A DNA stretch of 64,000 nucleotides from positions 61,612-125,611 of the forward strand of contig JAUWGS010000002.1 in NCBI GenBank assembly GCA_030606285.1, written 5' to 3'. The translations under genes and the position numbers were made by a program. Positions within the stretch are counted from its first letter, which is position 1. Every line of letters starts with the position of its first letter. Under the pieces are notes generated by a model. The model was not told where the DNA came from. It saw nothing but the letters and a program-made list of their open reading frames with translations, and searched no databases. Positions 1 through 6,270 of the stretch are shown here, one piece after another. The DNA comes from Planctomycetales bacterium. GTDB taxonomy: Bacteria > 4484-113.

Positions 1-523
1 GCTCGCACACGGTTGCCAGGTACTGCGCCTCTTCCATCGCCGCGTCGCCACCGCCCACAACAATAACGTCCTGGCCCTTGAAAAACGGCCCGTCGCAGAC
101 TGCACAGTAAGACACGCCTTTGCCGTAGTGCTTCTTGGCGTTTTCGGCTTCCAGCAAATAGGGGCGGCTGCCGGTAGCGATGATGATGGTCTTGGTCGCG
201 ACTTTCTCGCCGGTCGCAAGCTCCAAGAAGTATCCGCCGTCGGGATTGTCCGCAAGCCGCTCCACGGTCTTGTTGAGCACCGGCGTCTCAAATTTTTTAA
301 GGTGCTCGTCGAGCTTCTGCGCAAGCTCCATCCCGCTTATGGACGGAAAGCCGGGGTAGTTTTCCACCTCGTTGGTGAGCGCGATCTGGCCGCCGGTGTA
401 GGCCTTTTCAATCAACAGCGTCTTGAGTTCGCCGCGAATGGCGTAAATCGCCGCCGTGACGCCACCCGGCCCGCCGCCGATGATTACCGTGTCCCAGTTT
501 TCCTTCCAGGGCGCGAACTCCAT
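1..523 (-). CDS. trxB: Thioredoxin reductase, N-terminal part (runs off the window)
   Basis: NADPH-dependent flavoprotein that reduces thioredoxin in the cytoplasm. The visible N-terminal ~174 residues show the FAD dinucleotide fold (GGGPGG near residues 17-22), the redox-active CAVC pair followed by DGPFFKG, and the start of the NADPH-binding fold (VVGGGDAA). The C-terminal part lies beyond base 1. The start is the ATG at 523, preceded by GGAGG at a good distance; a small hairpin (GGACG-TTT-CGTCC) sits directly before that ribosome site. A TATGAT box on this strand at 577-582 is a plausible -10. Family assignment is firm; the gene is only partial because of the window edge. Confidence 0.95.
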   Translation of the reverse strand, partial: MEFAPWKENWDTVIIGGGPGGVTAAIYAIRGELKTLLIEKAYTGGQIALTNEVENYPGFPSISGMELAQKLDEHLKKFETPVLNKTVERLADNPDGGYFLELATGEKVATKTIIIATGSRPYLLEAENAKKHYGKGVSYCAVCDGPFFKGQDVIVVGGGDAAMEEAQYLATVCE

Positions 524-656
524 GGAGCATCCTCCGGACGAAACGTCCGCCCCGCCTTCCGCGCGGGATCGCCCCCATCATACCCCCTCCCCGCATCCCT
601 GCCAAGCGCGATGCCCACCGAGTACGCCGGGCGCGCCGTGCCCTTCCCTTCCCCAA

Positions 657-686
657 GAGTACGCGGTGCTGACCAGCGCCGCTCTT
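657..686 (+). repeat. 30-base dispersed repeat, copy 1
   Basis: GAGTACGCGGTGCTGACC followed by AGCGCCGCTCTT. An exact 30-base copy in inverted orientation lies at 18502-18531, about 18 kb away. Both are intergenic. Confidence 0.85.
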
Positions 687-756
687 AATAGCTGGGCTAG
701 TCAGCCGTTCGGCTGAGCTCAGGCTGAAGCCCAGCCTACTCGGTTTTAGCCTTCCC

Positions 757-784
757 TGTAGGGCGGGGACCTGTGCCCCGCCGT
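757..784 (+). repeat. GTAGGGCGGGGAC palindromic repeat, copy 1
   Basis: TGTAGGGCGGGGAC-CT-GTGCCCCGCCGT: GGCGGGG pairs with CCCCGCC. Near-identical copies lie at 1025-1053 and 14365-14392, and an inverted copy lies at 11275-11300. Confidence 0.85.
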
Positions 785-843
785 TGTCCCGATTACATGA
801 ATCCTCCGTCTGTCGCGCCTGACTTGAGGTATACTCTGTATTG

Positions 844-1029
844 ATGCGCACATTCAAGGTAATCGTTGAGAAGCATCCTGACGGCTACGTCGCCTATCCG
901 GTTGGCTTAAAGGGTGCAGTCGTCGGCGAAGGCGGCACTTACGAAGAAGCTCTCGCGGACGTGCAATCAGCCATCCGCTTCCACATTGAAACCTTCGGCG
1001 AAGAAATACTTCCGGATTCTCTTCTGTAG
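844..1029 (+). CDS. HicB-like antitoxin domain protein (orphan)
   Basis: A 61-residue HicB/UPF0150-type protein: strands around VIVEKHPDGYVAYPVGLKG, then the Y-EEALADVQSAI-FHIETFGE helix typical of the partial RNase H fold of HicB. HicB proteins neutralise the HicA mRNA interferase, but no hicA neighbour is visible here. A TATACT box at 830-835 ends eight bases before the ATG, so the transcript is probably leaderless; an in-frame TTG at 841 is an alternative start. The stop codon (TAG, 1027-1029) belongs to a palindromic intergenic repeat, so the C-terminus may have been set by insertion of that repeat. Confidence 0.8.
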   Translation: MRTFKVIVEKHPDGYVAYPVGLKGAVVGEGGTYEEALADVQSAIRFHIETFGEEILPDSLL

Positions 1030-1053
1030 GGCGGGGACTCCGCGCCCCGCCGT
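1025..1053 (+). repeat. GTAGGGCGGGGAC palindromic repeat, copy 2
   Basis: TGTAGGGCGGGGACTCC-GCGCCCCGCCGT. It overlaps the end of the upstream HicB gene and provides its TAG stop. Confidence 0.85.
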
Positions 1054-1060
1054 CTTTGTT

Positions 1061-1092
1061 TCTGACGGCTGACAGCTGATAGCTGATGACAG
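1061..1092 (+). repeat. Degenerate heptamer tandem repeat (CTGACGA type)
   Basis: CTGACGG-CTGACAG-CTGATAG-CTGATGA: four degenerate heptamers. Related arrays lie at 6205, 10072, 11500 and 59392. The word GATGACAGCGAAGCT after this array matches GATGACTGCGAAGCT after the 59392 array. Confidence 0.75.
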
Positions 1093-1102
1093 CGAAGCTT
1101 GC

Positions 1103-1137
1103 CACCCATGCAAACAACGAAAAGACCGGATATACTT
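1103..1137 (+). repeat. 35-base direct repeat flanking the RAYT gene, left copy
   Basis: Reads CACCCATGCAAACAAC, four variable bases, then AGACCGGATATACTT. It matches 1896-1930 at 31 of 35 positions without gaps, in the same orientation. It ends in a TATACT box, so each copy carries a possible -10 element. Confidence 0.85.
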
Positions 1138-1154
1138 GGGATGGCGCGGTTTCT

Positions 1155-1180
1155 TGTAGGGGCAATTCACGAATTGCCCT
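1155..1180 (+). repeat. GGGCAATTC-GAATTGCCC palindrome, left of the RAYT gene
   Basis: TGTAGGGGCAATTCACGAATTGCCCT: near-perfect palindrome. The inverted partner is at 1852-1877. The pair encloses the transposase gene as REP palindromes do in REPIN/RAYT systems. Confidence 0.85.
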
Positions 1181-1213
1181 CTTACAGGCTCAGACGAATC
1201 GCGAGCTTGGCAA

Positions 1214-1831
1214 ATGGAATATCACGTGAAAAAGCGCGATCGCAGGTCAGTAAGAATGGTGAGTTACGATTATTCCGCCCCGGGAGCCTATTTCATCACA
1301 ATCTGCACATCCGGCAGAGCGAATACTCTGGGTGAGGTAAGAGGCGGCATCGCGCGTTTGTCGGCTGCTGGTAAGATCGTGGAACAATGCTGGCTTGAGA
1401 TTCCGCAGCGTTATGAGAACGTCCGGTTGGACGAGTTTGTGATAATGCCCAATCACTTCCACGGGGTATTACTGCTGGATTCAGTTGATGATTCGCCACC
1501 GCATACCAGCGCAGAAGGGGCAGGCCAAGCACAACCAAATTCGCTTAGTTATCCGCTTGTCCATCGGCGCCAAATGCTAATCCCCCGCATAGTGGGGTAC
1601 TTCAAGATGAACTCGGCGAAGCGCATCAATCGACTGCGTGGCACGCCCGGCGAACGTGTCTGGCAGAGGAACTATTACGAGCGCGTCGTTAGAAGCGGCG
1701 TTGAATTGCGCCGGATACGGGAGTATATCGCGGGTAATCCTGCGAGCTGGGAATTTGACACGGAGAATCCTAAATCAGCGAATTTCGGGCTCGATCATGT
1801 CAGTTATTTCAAAGACATCTACGGTGAATAA
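1214..1831 (+). CDS. REP-associated tyrosine transposase (RAYT, Y1_Tnp/IS200-like)
   Basis: A 205-residue single-domain HUH transposase. The metal-binding HUH motif is in MPNHFHGV (about residues 77-84), and the likely catalytic tyrosine lies in RNYYERVVR near residue 157. Family members resemble IS200 transposases but are domesticated: they are single copy and mobilise short palindromic REP sequences as single-stranded DNA. This gene fits that picture, because inverted GGGCAATTC palindromes and a 35-base direct repeat bracket it and related palindromes recur through the window. The start is the ATG at 1214. The TATACT of the left direct repeat (1130s) is the nearest promoter-like element. 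No terminal inverted repeats of a classical IS were seen. Confidence 0.88.
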   Translation: MEYHVKKRDRRSVRMVSYDYSAPGAYFITICTSGRANTLGEVRGGIARLSAAGKIVEQCWLEIPQRYENVRLDEFVIMPNHFHGVLLLDSVDDSPPHTSAEGAGQAQPNSLSYPLVHRRQMLIPRIVGYFKMNSAKRINRLRGTPGERVWQRNYYERVVRSGVELRRIREYIAGNPASWEFDTENPKSANFGLDHVSYFKDIYGE

Positions 1832-1851
1832 TCTGGTGGAATGGCGGCAGA

Positions 1852-1877
1852 AGGGCAATTCGTGAATTGCCCCTACA
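1852..1877 (-). repeat. GGGCAATTC-GAATTGCCC palindrome, right of the RAYT gene
   Basis: AGGGCAATTCGTGAATTGCCCCTACA, the inverted counterpart of 1155-1180. The TGTAGGGG edges point outward from the transposase gene on one side and inward on the other. Confidence 0.85.
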
Positions 1878-1895
1878 AGAGAATTTCCCATCCCC

Positions 1896-1930
1896 CACCC
1901 GTGCAAACAACACCAAGACCGGATATACTT
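1896..1930 (+). repeat. 35-base direct repeat flanking the RAYT gene, right copy
   Basis: Reads CACCCGTGCAAACAAC, four variable bases, then AGACCGGATATACTT. See 1103-1137. Its TATACT box may drive the small membrane-protein genes that follow. Confidence 0.85.
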
Positions 1931-1958
1931 ATTGCAGTACGGGGTGAGTGTCGGGAAT

Positions 1959-2153
1959 ATGGGAAAGACAAAGTGGAAACGCTGGCTACTGAGGATAGCG
2001 GCAGGTGCGGGTGGCGTGCTGCTGGTCACGCTCTCAGTGATGCTGGTGTGCATGATAACGGGCACTATCGATTACCATCCTTATACTCCCGTTGTCATCG
2101 GTGAAGTCCTCTTCCTGGCATTGATCTTGGTTTTGGCGGTTGCTTTCCGATGA
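1959..2153 (+). CDS. Small membrane protein, unknown function
   Basis: A 64-residue protein with a basic start (MGKTKWKRWLLRI), two hydrophobic segments (about residues 11-30 and 42-62) and a short polar loop with GTIDYHPYTP. I do not recognise a family. The start is uncertain: ATG 1959, an in-frame GTG at 1944 and a TTG at 1932 are all possible, and a TATACT box ends at 1929. A leader of about seven bases would favour the GTG, but the basic N-terminus favours the ATG. The next gene, also a membrane protein, follows after 72 bases. Confidence 0.5.
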   Translation: MGKTKWKRWLLRIAAGAGGVLLVTLSVMLVCMITGTIDYHPYTPVVIGEVLFLALILVLAVAFR

Positions 2154-2225
2154 ATTTCGAGAACATGACCAGCCCTGGGCAGCCGGCAAGCGGGAAGGTG
2201 TGGCGCTAACGCGAGGAGGCATCAA

Positions 2226-2558
2226 ATGAAGGCAACAGTTGCATTGTCAAACCTGGGAAGATTGGCCGTGGCGTACTGGTTCATAGAAGCCATTGTTGCA
2301 GTGTGGTTCTTCTTGGCTACGCGATTCATGCTGCGTTCGTGGGCGTTCGTGGTCTTCTACGTGATAGTAGTCTGCGCTTTGTACGTTCTCTCGATATGGA
2401 TGGTTGCGGCATACCCCACAAGACGGGTCGCGCTGACCAGGATTACGGTTTTCGCTTGCCTATTCATATTCGCGTACATGAGACTCTGCTTCATATATAT
2501 GTATTTCGACATCCTGCTTTCTCCCGGTCGTCAGTTCCTGGCCTCACTTAGCGGTTAA
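2226..2558 (+). CDS. Four-helix membrane protein, unknown function
   Basis: A 110-residue protein with four hydrophobic segments (roughly residues 12-32, 36-57, 70-88 and 88-105). The start is well supported by AGGAGG placed six bases before the ATG. I do not recognise the family. It probably shares a transcript with the small membrane protein upstream. Confidence 0.65.
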   Translation: MKATVALSNLGRLAVAYWFIEAIVAVWFFLATRFMLRSWAFVVFYVIVVCALYVLSIWMVAAYPTRRVALTRITVFACLFIFAYMRLCFIYMYFDILLSPGRQFLASLSG

Positions 2559-2680
2559 GTGGGATTCCGCAATTTCTAAAGTAGTATCACGTGGGAACGA
2601 AACAGAGCAGACAGCACCCGCAAAGGCCACCAGCACACAAGCGGATAGGTCTCCACCCCCACCCATGCAAACAACATCGA

Positions 2681-2730
2681 TCTGAACACACCCCAACCAC
2701 TCCCATCCCCCCAGTGCGCTACAATTGCAG
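2681..2730 (+). promoter_or_regulatory. 50-base promoter-bearing repeat module, copy 1
   Basis: An ungapped 50-base segment matching 6271-6320 at 40 positions; the last 16 bases (TGCGCTACAATTGCAG) are identical. It contains TACAAT (2720-2725). A second TGCTACAATTGCAG box follows 21 bases later (TACAAT 2741-2746) directly in front of the HTH-MNT gene. Confidence 0.7.
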
Positions 2731-2756
2731 CTAAATATGCTACAATTGCAGTGAAA

Positions 2757-3344
2757 ATGACTGCAAACGTAACGCTTTCGTCCCTGATACCGCAGACGCG
2801 GCAGGTTCTACTGCGGGAGCTGGTGGCTGCGGACGGCGAATACATCCACGTGCGCGAGCTGGAGCGCAGAACCGGCGCTTACTCGGCCAATCTCAGCCGC
2901 GAGCTGCGCAAGCTCAAAGCCGGCGGCATCGTGGAATCCAGAAGGGTCGGCCGGCAGCTGCATTACCGCCTGGACGAGCGGTGTCCCATCTACCGCGAGC
3001 TGCGAAGCATCATCATCAAGACGGTCGGCATTGCCGGGCCGCTGAAGGACGCGCTTGCGCCGCTAGCGAAGAAACTCAAGCTGGTATACGTCTACGGCAG
3101 CTTCGCCGATGGCACCGCCGGTGCGGAGAGCGATGTGGACCTGATGGTCGTGGGACGCGCATCGCTGCTCGAGGTGGTAGAGGCGATGGCGGAGGCTTCG
3201 GACAGGCTGTCGCGCGAGATCAATCCAACCGTGTACTCGGGAAAGGAGTATCGAGCGGAACTCGCATCGAGCGAGGGATTCGTCTATGAAGTCCATCATG
3301 GCGCAAAGATTTTGCTGATCGGAGAGCCGGATGAAACTGAGTGA
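2757..3344 (+). CDS. Winged-helix/MNT nucleotidyltransferase fusion (antitoxin of an MNT-HEPN pair)
   Basis: 195 residues. Residues about 10-80 form an ArsR-type winged helix (VRELERRTGAYSANLSRELR, then RRVGRQLHYRL). Residues about 105-190 are a minimal nucleotidyltransferase with the GSFADGTAGAESDVDLMVVG signature, where GS and DxD are the nucleotide/metal motifs. Proteins of this type act with HEPN RNases as toxin-antitoxin pairs; the MNT can AMPylate the HEPN partner. The winged helix suggests autoregulation. A TACAAT box ends ten bases before the ATG at 2757, which fits a leaderless start; GTG 2751 is the alternative. The 3' end overlaps the HEPN remnant by 14 bases. Confidence 0.85.
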   Translation: MTANVTLSSLIPQTRQVLLRELVAADGEYIHVRELERRTGAYSANLSRELRKLKAGGIVESRRVGRQLHYRLDERCPIYRELRSIIIKTVGIAGPLKDALAPLAKKLKLVYVYGSFADGTAGAESDVDLMVVGRASLLEVVEAMAEASDRLSREINPTVYSGKEYRAELASSEGFVYEVHHGAKILLIGEPDETE

Positions 3345-3609
3345 GCTGGAACGCAGCGGGGAAATCGAGCGCCTTAAAGTCGCGCGCAAGGAAATGGTGA
3401 ACCTCATTGGCAGCGCGCGAACGAAGCTGGCTGACGCTCGGATTGAAGCCACCAGCAGGGAGACCAGGCTTGGGCTGGCCTACCAGTGCATCCTTACGCT
3501 GGGTAAAGCGGCGTTGCGGGCGCTGGAGATGGCGGCGAATGACCGTAGCCCTTTGCGTTTAGAGTTTGACTACTACATCGCCCAGGCACAGGAGGAAACA
3601 CTGAGATGA
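3331..3609 (+). pseudogene. HEPN toxin, N-terminal half (disrupted gene)
   Basis: 92 residues. The first ~62 (KLADARIEATSRETRLGLAY, then QCILTLGKAALRALEMAA) look like the first two helices of a HEPN protein. The rest (NDRSPLRLEFDYYIAQAQEE) does not, and the catalytic R-x4-H helix is missing. That helix is found 2.2 kb downstream at 5780-6031 in the same strand. An 18-base word (GGCGCTGGAGATGGCGGC) occurs at the apparent break, 3519-3536, and again in the downstream half at 5950-5967. It begins inside the MNT gene and ends in an ATGA overlap with the next gene. It could still be translated as a truncated protein. Confidence 0.65.
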
Positions 3610-4487
3610 GCAAACCCATCAAAGCGTGGCATTTTCTGAACGACGACGGCTCATTCTGCTATGACAAAAACAAGCGGAAGCCCAAACTTGGCGGCACCGA
3701 GCGCGTGAAGCCAACCAAGAAGCGTCCGCTGGAGATATACGAGTTTGGATTGCACGCTTCGATGAATATTCTAGACGCGCTCATCTGCGCGCAGGGGGCA
3801 CTCCTTCGCCGCGTGGAATTGGGCGGTGAAATACTAAAAGAGAACGACAAGCTCTGCGCATCAGAGCGGCGAGAGCTATGGCGAATGGATGTGACGAACA
3901 TACTTCACGAGTTCGCCTGCTGGTGTGCCGAGCGTGCATTGAAATGCGAAAGGAAGGTTGGACACGAACCCGACAAGCGCAGTTGGGCGGCGATTGAAAA
4001 GAAACGTTACTGGCTGAAAGGCGAAATCTCTGATGAAGATTTGAATGCCGCCGCCGATGCCGCCAGGGCTGCCGCTTGGGATGCCACCAATGCCGCCTGG
4101 GCTGCCAACAGGGCTGCCAACAGGGCTGCCATCAGAGCTCGCGCCTGGTATATCGCCAGGGCTGCGACCAGGGATGCCCCCTGGGTTGCCCCCGATGCCG
4201 CCAATGCCACCAAGGTTGCCAACAGGGATGCCGCCAAGTATGCCACCAATACCTTCAGGGCTAGGGTTTGGCGTGCTGCCGCCGGTGCCGCCCGGCCCGC
4301 CGCCGATGCCGCCAGGGATGCCGCCTGCTATGCCGCCAGGGATGCTGCCAATGCCGCTAGGACTGCCGCCAGTGCTGCCAGCCATACCGAGTATCGCGCC
4401 CAACGGCGGAAGCTGCTCAAAATGGTAGAGACCGCCCATTCACAGGAACAGGGGGGTGGGAATTGTGAGAATTGCAGTGCTGAGTAG
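3606..4487 (+). CDS. Phage-type protein with N-terminal DUF7666-like domain and alanine-rich repeats
   Basis: 293 residues. The first ~135 are an ordinary mixed domain (KAWHFLNDDGSFCYDKN, YEFGLHASMNILDAL, then RVELGGEIL) resembling small proteins of phages and mobile elements whose N-terminus reads KAWHF and where the LHAS motif is conserved. From about residue 148 to 268 the protein becomes a run of about 30 imperfect tetrapeptides with AA at two positions (DAAR, NAAW, NRAA), predicted as a long helix. At DNA level this is a degenerate GGGCTGCC-type tandem array. It starts at the ATGA overlapping the previous stop. It is part of the cassette that splits the HEPN gene. Function unknown. Confidence 0.6.
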   Translation: MSKPIKAWHFLNDDGSFCYDKNKRKPKLGGTERVKPTKKRPLEIYEFGLHASMNILDALICAQGALLRRVELGGEILKENDKLCASERRELWRMDVTNILHEFACWCAERALKCERKVGHEPDKRSWAAIEKKRYWLKGEISDEDLNAAADAARAAAWDATNAAWAANRAANRAAIRARAWYIARAATRDAPWVAPDAANATKVANRDAAKYATNTFRARVWRAAAGAARPAADAARDAACYAARDAANAARTAASAASHTEYRAQRRKLLKMVETAHSQEQGGGNCENCSAE

Positions 4488-4515
4488 TTATTATCTGTAA
4501 TTCAGGAGGAAATAG

Positions 4516-4584
4516 TGGGGATGCCCCGACTGCAACGAAACCGGCGTGGTGTGCCTGAAGTGCAAAGGAGAGGACGATGATTGA
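4516..4584 (+). pseudogene. Possible zinc-ribbon micro-ORF remnant
   Basis: Reading from 4516 gives WGCPDCNETGVVCLKCKGED and stop, a clean CxxC...CxxC zinc ribbon. It follows AGGAGG at 4504-4509, but no start codon is in frame: the codon before it is TAG, and loss of a single base would be needed to make ATG-TGG. The GTG at 4515 opens a different frame without the cysteines. It may be a broken gene or a sequencing-level frameshift. Confidence 0.3.
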
Positions 4585-4798
4585 CCTCGACAAATTCATC
4601 GTGGAGATGCCAGAGAAACATCAGCGTGTTGTCGCCGGTGATTATTGCACGGATGATGCGCCATTGGAAACGGTTTATATGTCCGTAGAAGCGCGGCTTG
4701 CCGACCCCATTTGGCTGGCGGCGCAGCTGGAAATAAAGGACGACTTGATAGCCGAACTCCGCGCAGAGAGAACAAGCGGTTGCGAGGTGCAACGATGA
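4577..4798 (+). CDS. Small hypothetical protein of the phage-like cassette
   Basis: 73 residues, acidic at the start (MIDLDKFIVEMPEKHQRVVAGDY) and ending in a helix (QLEIKDDLIAELRAERT). No recognised domain. The ribosome site AGGAG lies eight bases before the ATG. Its TGA overlaps the ATG of the next gene (ATGA at 4795-4798), so the two are probably translationally coupled. Confidence 0.5.
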   Translation: MIDLDKFIVEMPEKHQRVVAGDYCTDDAPLETVYMSVEARLADPIWLAAQLEIKDDLIAELRAERTSGCEVQR

Positions 4799-5217
4799 AC
4801 ATCACGAAATGTATTACAGTTGTAGCAGTTATAGTGTTGTTCTTTCTTGTCTTCATCGTCGTAGGAGTATATGTAGATCAGTACAGCATTGAGCGGGAGA
4901 GCCTGAGGCTCTCCAGACAATACGAGGAAGCCACCGCCCGTTCACAGGGAGTAAAGGCACTCCAGCGGATGGGTGTTGGGCTAAGGAACCTCAAACCTGG
5001 GCAAATCACATCATCACAGATAGAAGCTGATTATAAGGAGGCCAAACGGCTTATTCCAAGCCTTGGCCTCGAAAATACGTGGATAGAGTTCGTGTATGAT
5101 GCTGGTGGGCTGGAGGTTGCGGTGCGTAAACTTACACGATTGATAGAGGAGGAGATGGAGCGAATGGGGAATCCAAGAGCGGACATGCACGGGAGTCCGC
5201 ACACAAGGAGGAAGTGA
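4795..5217 (+). CDS. Single-span membrane protein, unknown function
   Basis: 140 residues: one N-terminal transmembrane helix (about residues 7-28, VVAVIVLFFLVFIVVGVYV), then a soluble, mostly helical part with a basic C-terminus. The start at 4795 follows GAGGTG and overlaps the preceding stop. The 16 bases around the start (4784-4799) recur exactly around the start of the lipoprotein gene at 5235-5250. The DNA is noticeably more AT-rich than the flanking housekeeping genes, consistent with transfer. Confidence 0.55.
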   Translation: MNITKCITVVAVIVLFFLVFIVVGVYVDQYSIERESLRLSRQYEEATARSQGVKALQRMGVGLRNLKPGQITSSQIEADYKEAKRLIPSLGLENTWIEFVYDAGGLEVAVRKLTRLIEEEMERMGNPRADMHGSPHTRRK

Positions 5218-5245
5218 CCATATTGTTAGGTGTGGAGGTGCAACG

Positions 5246-5725
5246 ATGAAATTGACGATGAAAGTAATCTGGATTGTGATTGTCTTATCTGCTCTGCTGT
5301 GTGCGTGTGGGGGTAGCGGGAGCGGCGGAAACTCAATCCCCGAACCTGAGCCGGGGACCATATTCACATCGTACCTAGAATCTGCCGTGGGTGACTACGT
5401 GTGGGAAGGTGAATACGGGCATAACACCGGATGGAGCACCCCGGTTGGCCCCTACGACGGTCGCATTGAGCTTATCAGCCCCACCTGCATACGGGTTGTG
5501 GTTGAAATGCCGGATAGAGACCACAGAATCGACGTACGTCTCTACGCCAGAAATGGTGAGTGTAACCAGTATTCACAGTGGTCGATTGTTAGTGACCCAT
5601 ACATACCCCTAATTGGCTATGGCTACTCGTTGATAAGCGAAAACAATCATTTATCGCTATACCAAGGCTACATGATAAACGGCAAGATGGACTTTTACTA
5701 TTTGTTAGGGGGAACACGCCAATAA
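5246..5725 (+). CDS. Small lipoprotein, unknown function
   Basis: 159 residues with a classic lipoprotein signal: KLTMKVIWIVIVLSALLCAC, cysteine at residue 20, followed by GGSGSGGNS and a proline-rich linker (PEPEPG). The mature domain (about residues 45-159) is beta-rich with many Tyr/Trp and begins YVWEGEYGHNTGWSTP. I recognise no family. It is the last gene of the AT-richer cassette inside the split HEPN gene. Confidence 0.6.
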   Translation: MKLTMKVIWIVIVLSALLCACGGSGSGGNSIPEPEPGTIFTSYLESAVGDYVWEGEYGHNTGWSTPVGPYDGRIELISPTCIRVVVEMPDRDHRIDVRLYARNGECNQYSQWSIVSDPYIPLIGYGYSLISENNHLSLYQGYMINGKMDFYYLLGGTRQ

Positions 5726-5779
5726 ACGTCTATAAGCTACTCGAAATCCTGCGCGAAGGCTGGTGGGGCTACAACGACC

Positions 5780-6031
5780 GGCTATCGGCTCAAAGGGCGC
5801 GTAGACGAGCATGTCCGCACTCTAAACACGATGCGCGGCACTCTGGGAATCGAGGACAGGAGGATTCGCTATTTCCAGTCGTTGCGGAAGAAGCGGCATC
5901 GCGACCTGTACGAGGGTGACTTGAAGGTCTCCGCAACCGAGCTTGCCGAGGCGCTGGAGATGGCGGCAGCGCTGCTGGCGGAGACTGAGAAATGGCTGAA
6001 AGCTACGCATCCAGACCTCTTCAAGATGTGA
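5780..6031 (+). pseudogene. HEPN toxin, C-terminal half (disrupted gene)
   Basis: In-frame reading from 5780 gives GYRLKGRVDEHVRTLNTM, then GIEDRRIRYFQSLRKKRHRD, an acidic stretch and a final helix ending in HPDLFKM. RKKRHR supplies the R-x4-H RNase motif of HEPN proteins. The first HEPN helices are absent here but present at 3331-3516, so these are two halves of one gene. An internal ATG at 5831 could give a 66-residue product, but no ribosome site precedes it. Confidence 0.7.
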
Positions 6032-6132
6032 TGAGACCTATACCTCACAGCCCAGAATATGGGCCTATAGCTGGTGGCACGGGCGCTTGCCCGCCGGAAC
6101 CTTGGCAAAGGAGGGTCCCGCCCGTGATTGCC

Positions 6133-6190
6133 GGAGTGGTGACCTCCAGGTCGCCACACCTTATTCCCGCCGGCTCGATAGCCGGCGCCA
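6133..6190 (+). repeat. GTGGTGACCTCCAGGTC element, copy 1
   Basis: GGAGTGGTGACCTCCAGGTC then GCCACACCTTA followed by a GCCGGCTCGATAGCCGGC palindrome. Related copies at 10549-10655 and 59311-59369 lie inside coding regions. Confidence 0.7.
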
Positions 6191-6204
6191 CCCGTTAGGA
6201 ATTT

Positions 6205-6230
6205 CTGACGACTGACGACTGATAGCTGAC
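6205..6230 (+). repeat. Heptamer tandem repeat (CTGACGA type)
   Basis: CTGACGA-CTGACGA-CTGATAG-CTGAC. See also 1061, 10072, 11500 and 59392. Confidence 0.8.
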
Positions 6231-6270
6231 GCTTGCCCGCCCTAGCTTTAGCGACGGCGGGCCTGCGAAT

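Larger units (their letters stand above)
524..843. other. Intergenic repeat-rich stretch between trxB and hicB
   Basis: This 320-base gap has no convincing gene. It holds the trxB leader and promoter at its left end, the 30-base repeat at 657-686, an imperfect palindromic block around 690-745 (GGGCTAGTCAGCC, then a GGCTGAAGCCCAGCC stretch), the GTAGGGCGGGGAC palindrome at 757-784, and the TATACT box of the next gene. Confidence 0.6.

Noticed and set aside
1030..1213. Intrinsic terminators from the GC-rich palindromes
   Set aside because: The stems lack T-runs and recur in coding DNA, so they are dispersed repeats rather than terminators, though they could slow polymerase.
4080..4140. Possible CRISPR-like array from GGGCTGCCAACA repeats
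   Set aside because: The units are adjacent 12-base coding repeats without spacers, and no cas genes are present.
3876..4439. Open minus-strand frame rich in GGIPGG repeats
   Set aside because: It is the reverse of the alanine tetrapeptide array; the repeated GGC/GCC codons keep several frames open. No ribosome site and no ordinary protein character.
3606..5725. Complete prophage or integrative element
   Set aside because: No integrase, terminase, capsid or replication gene is present; only small accessory phage-type genes.
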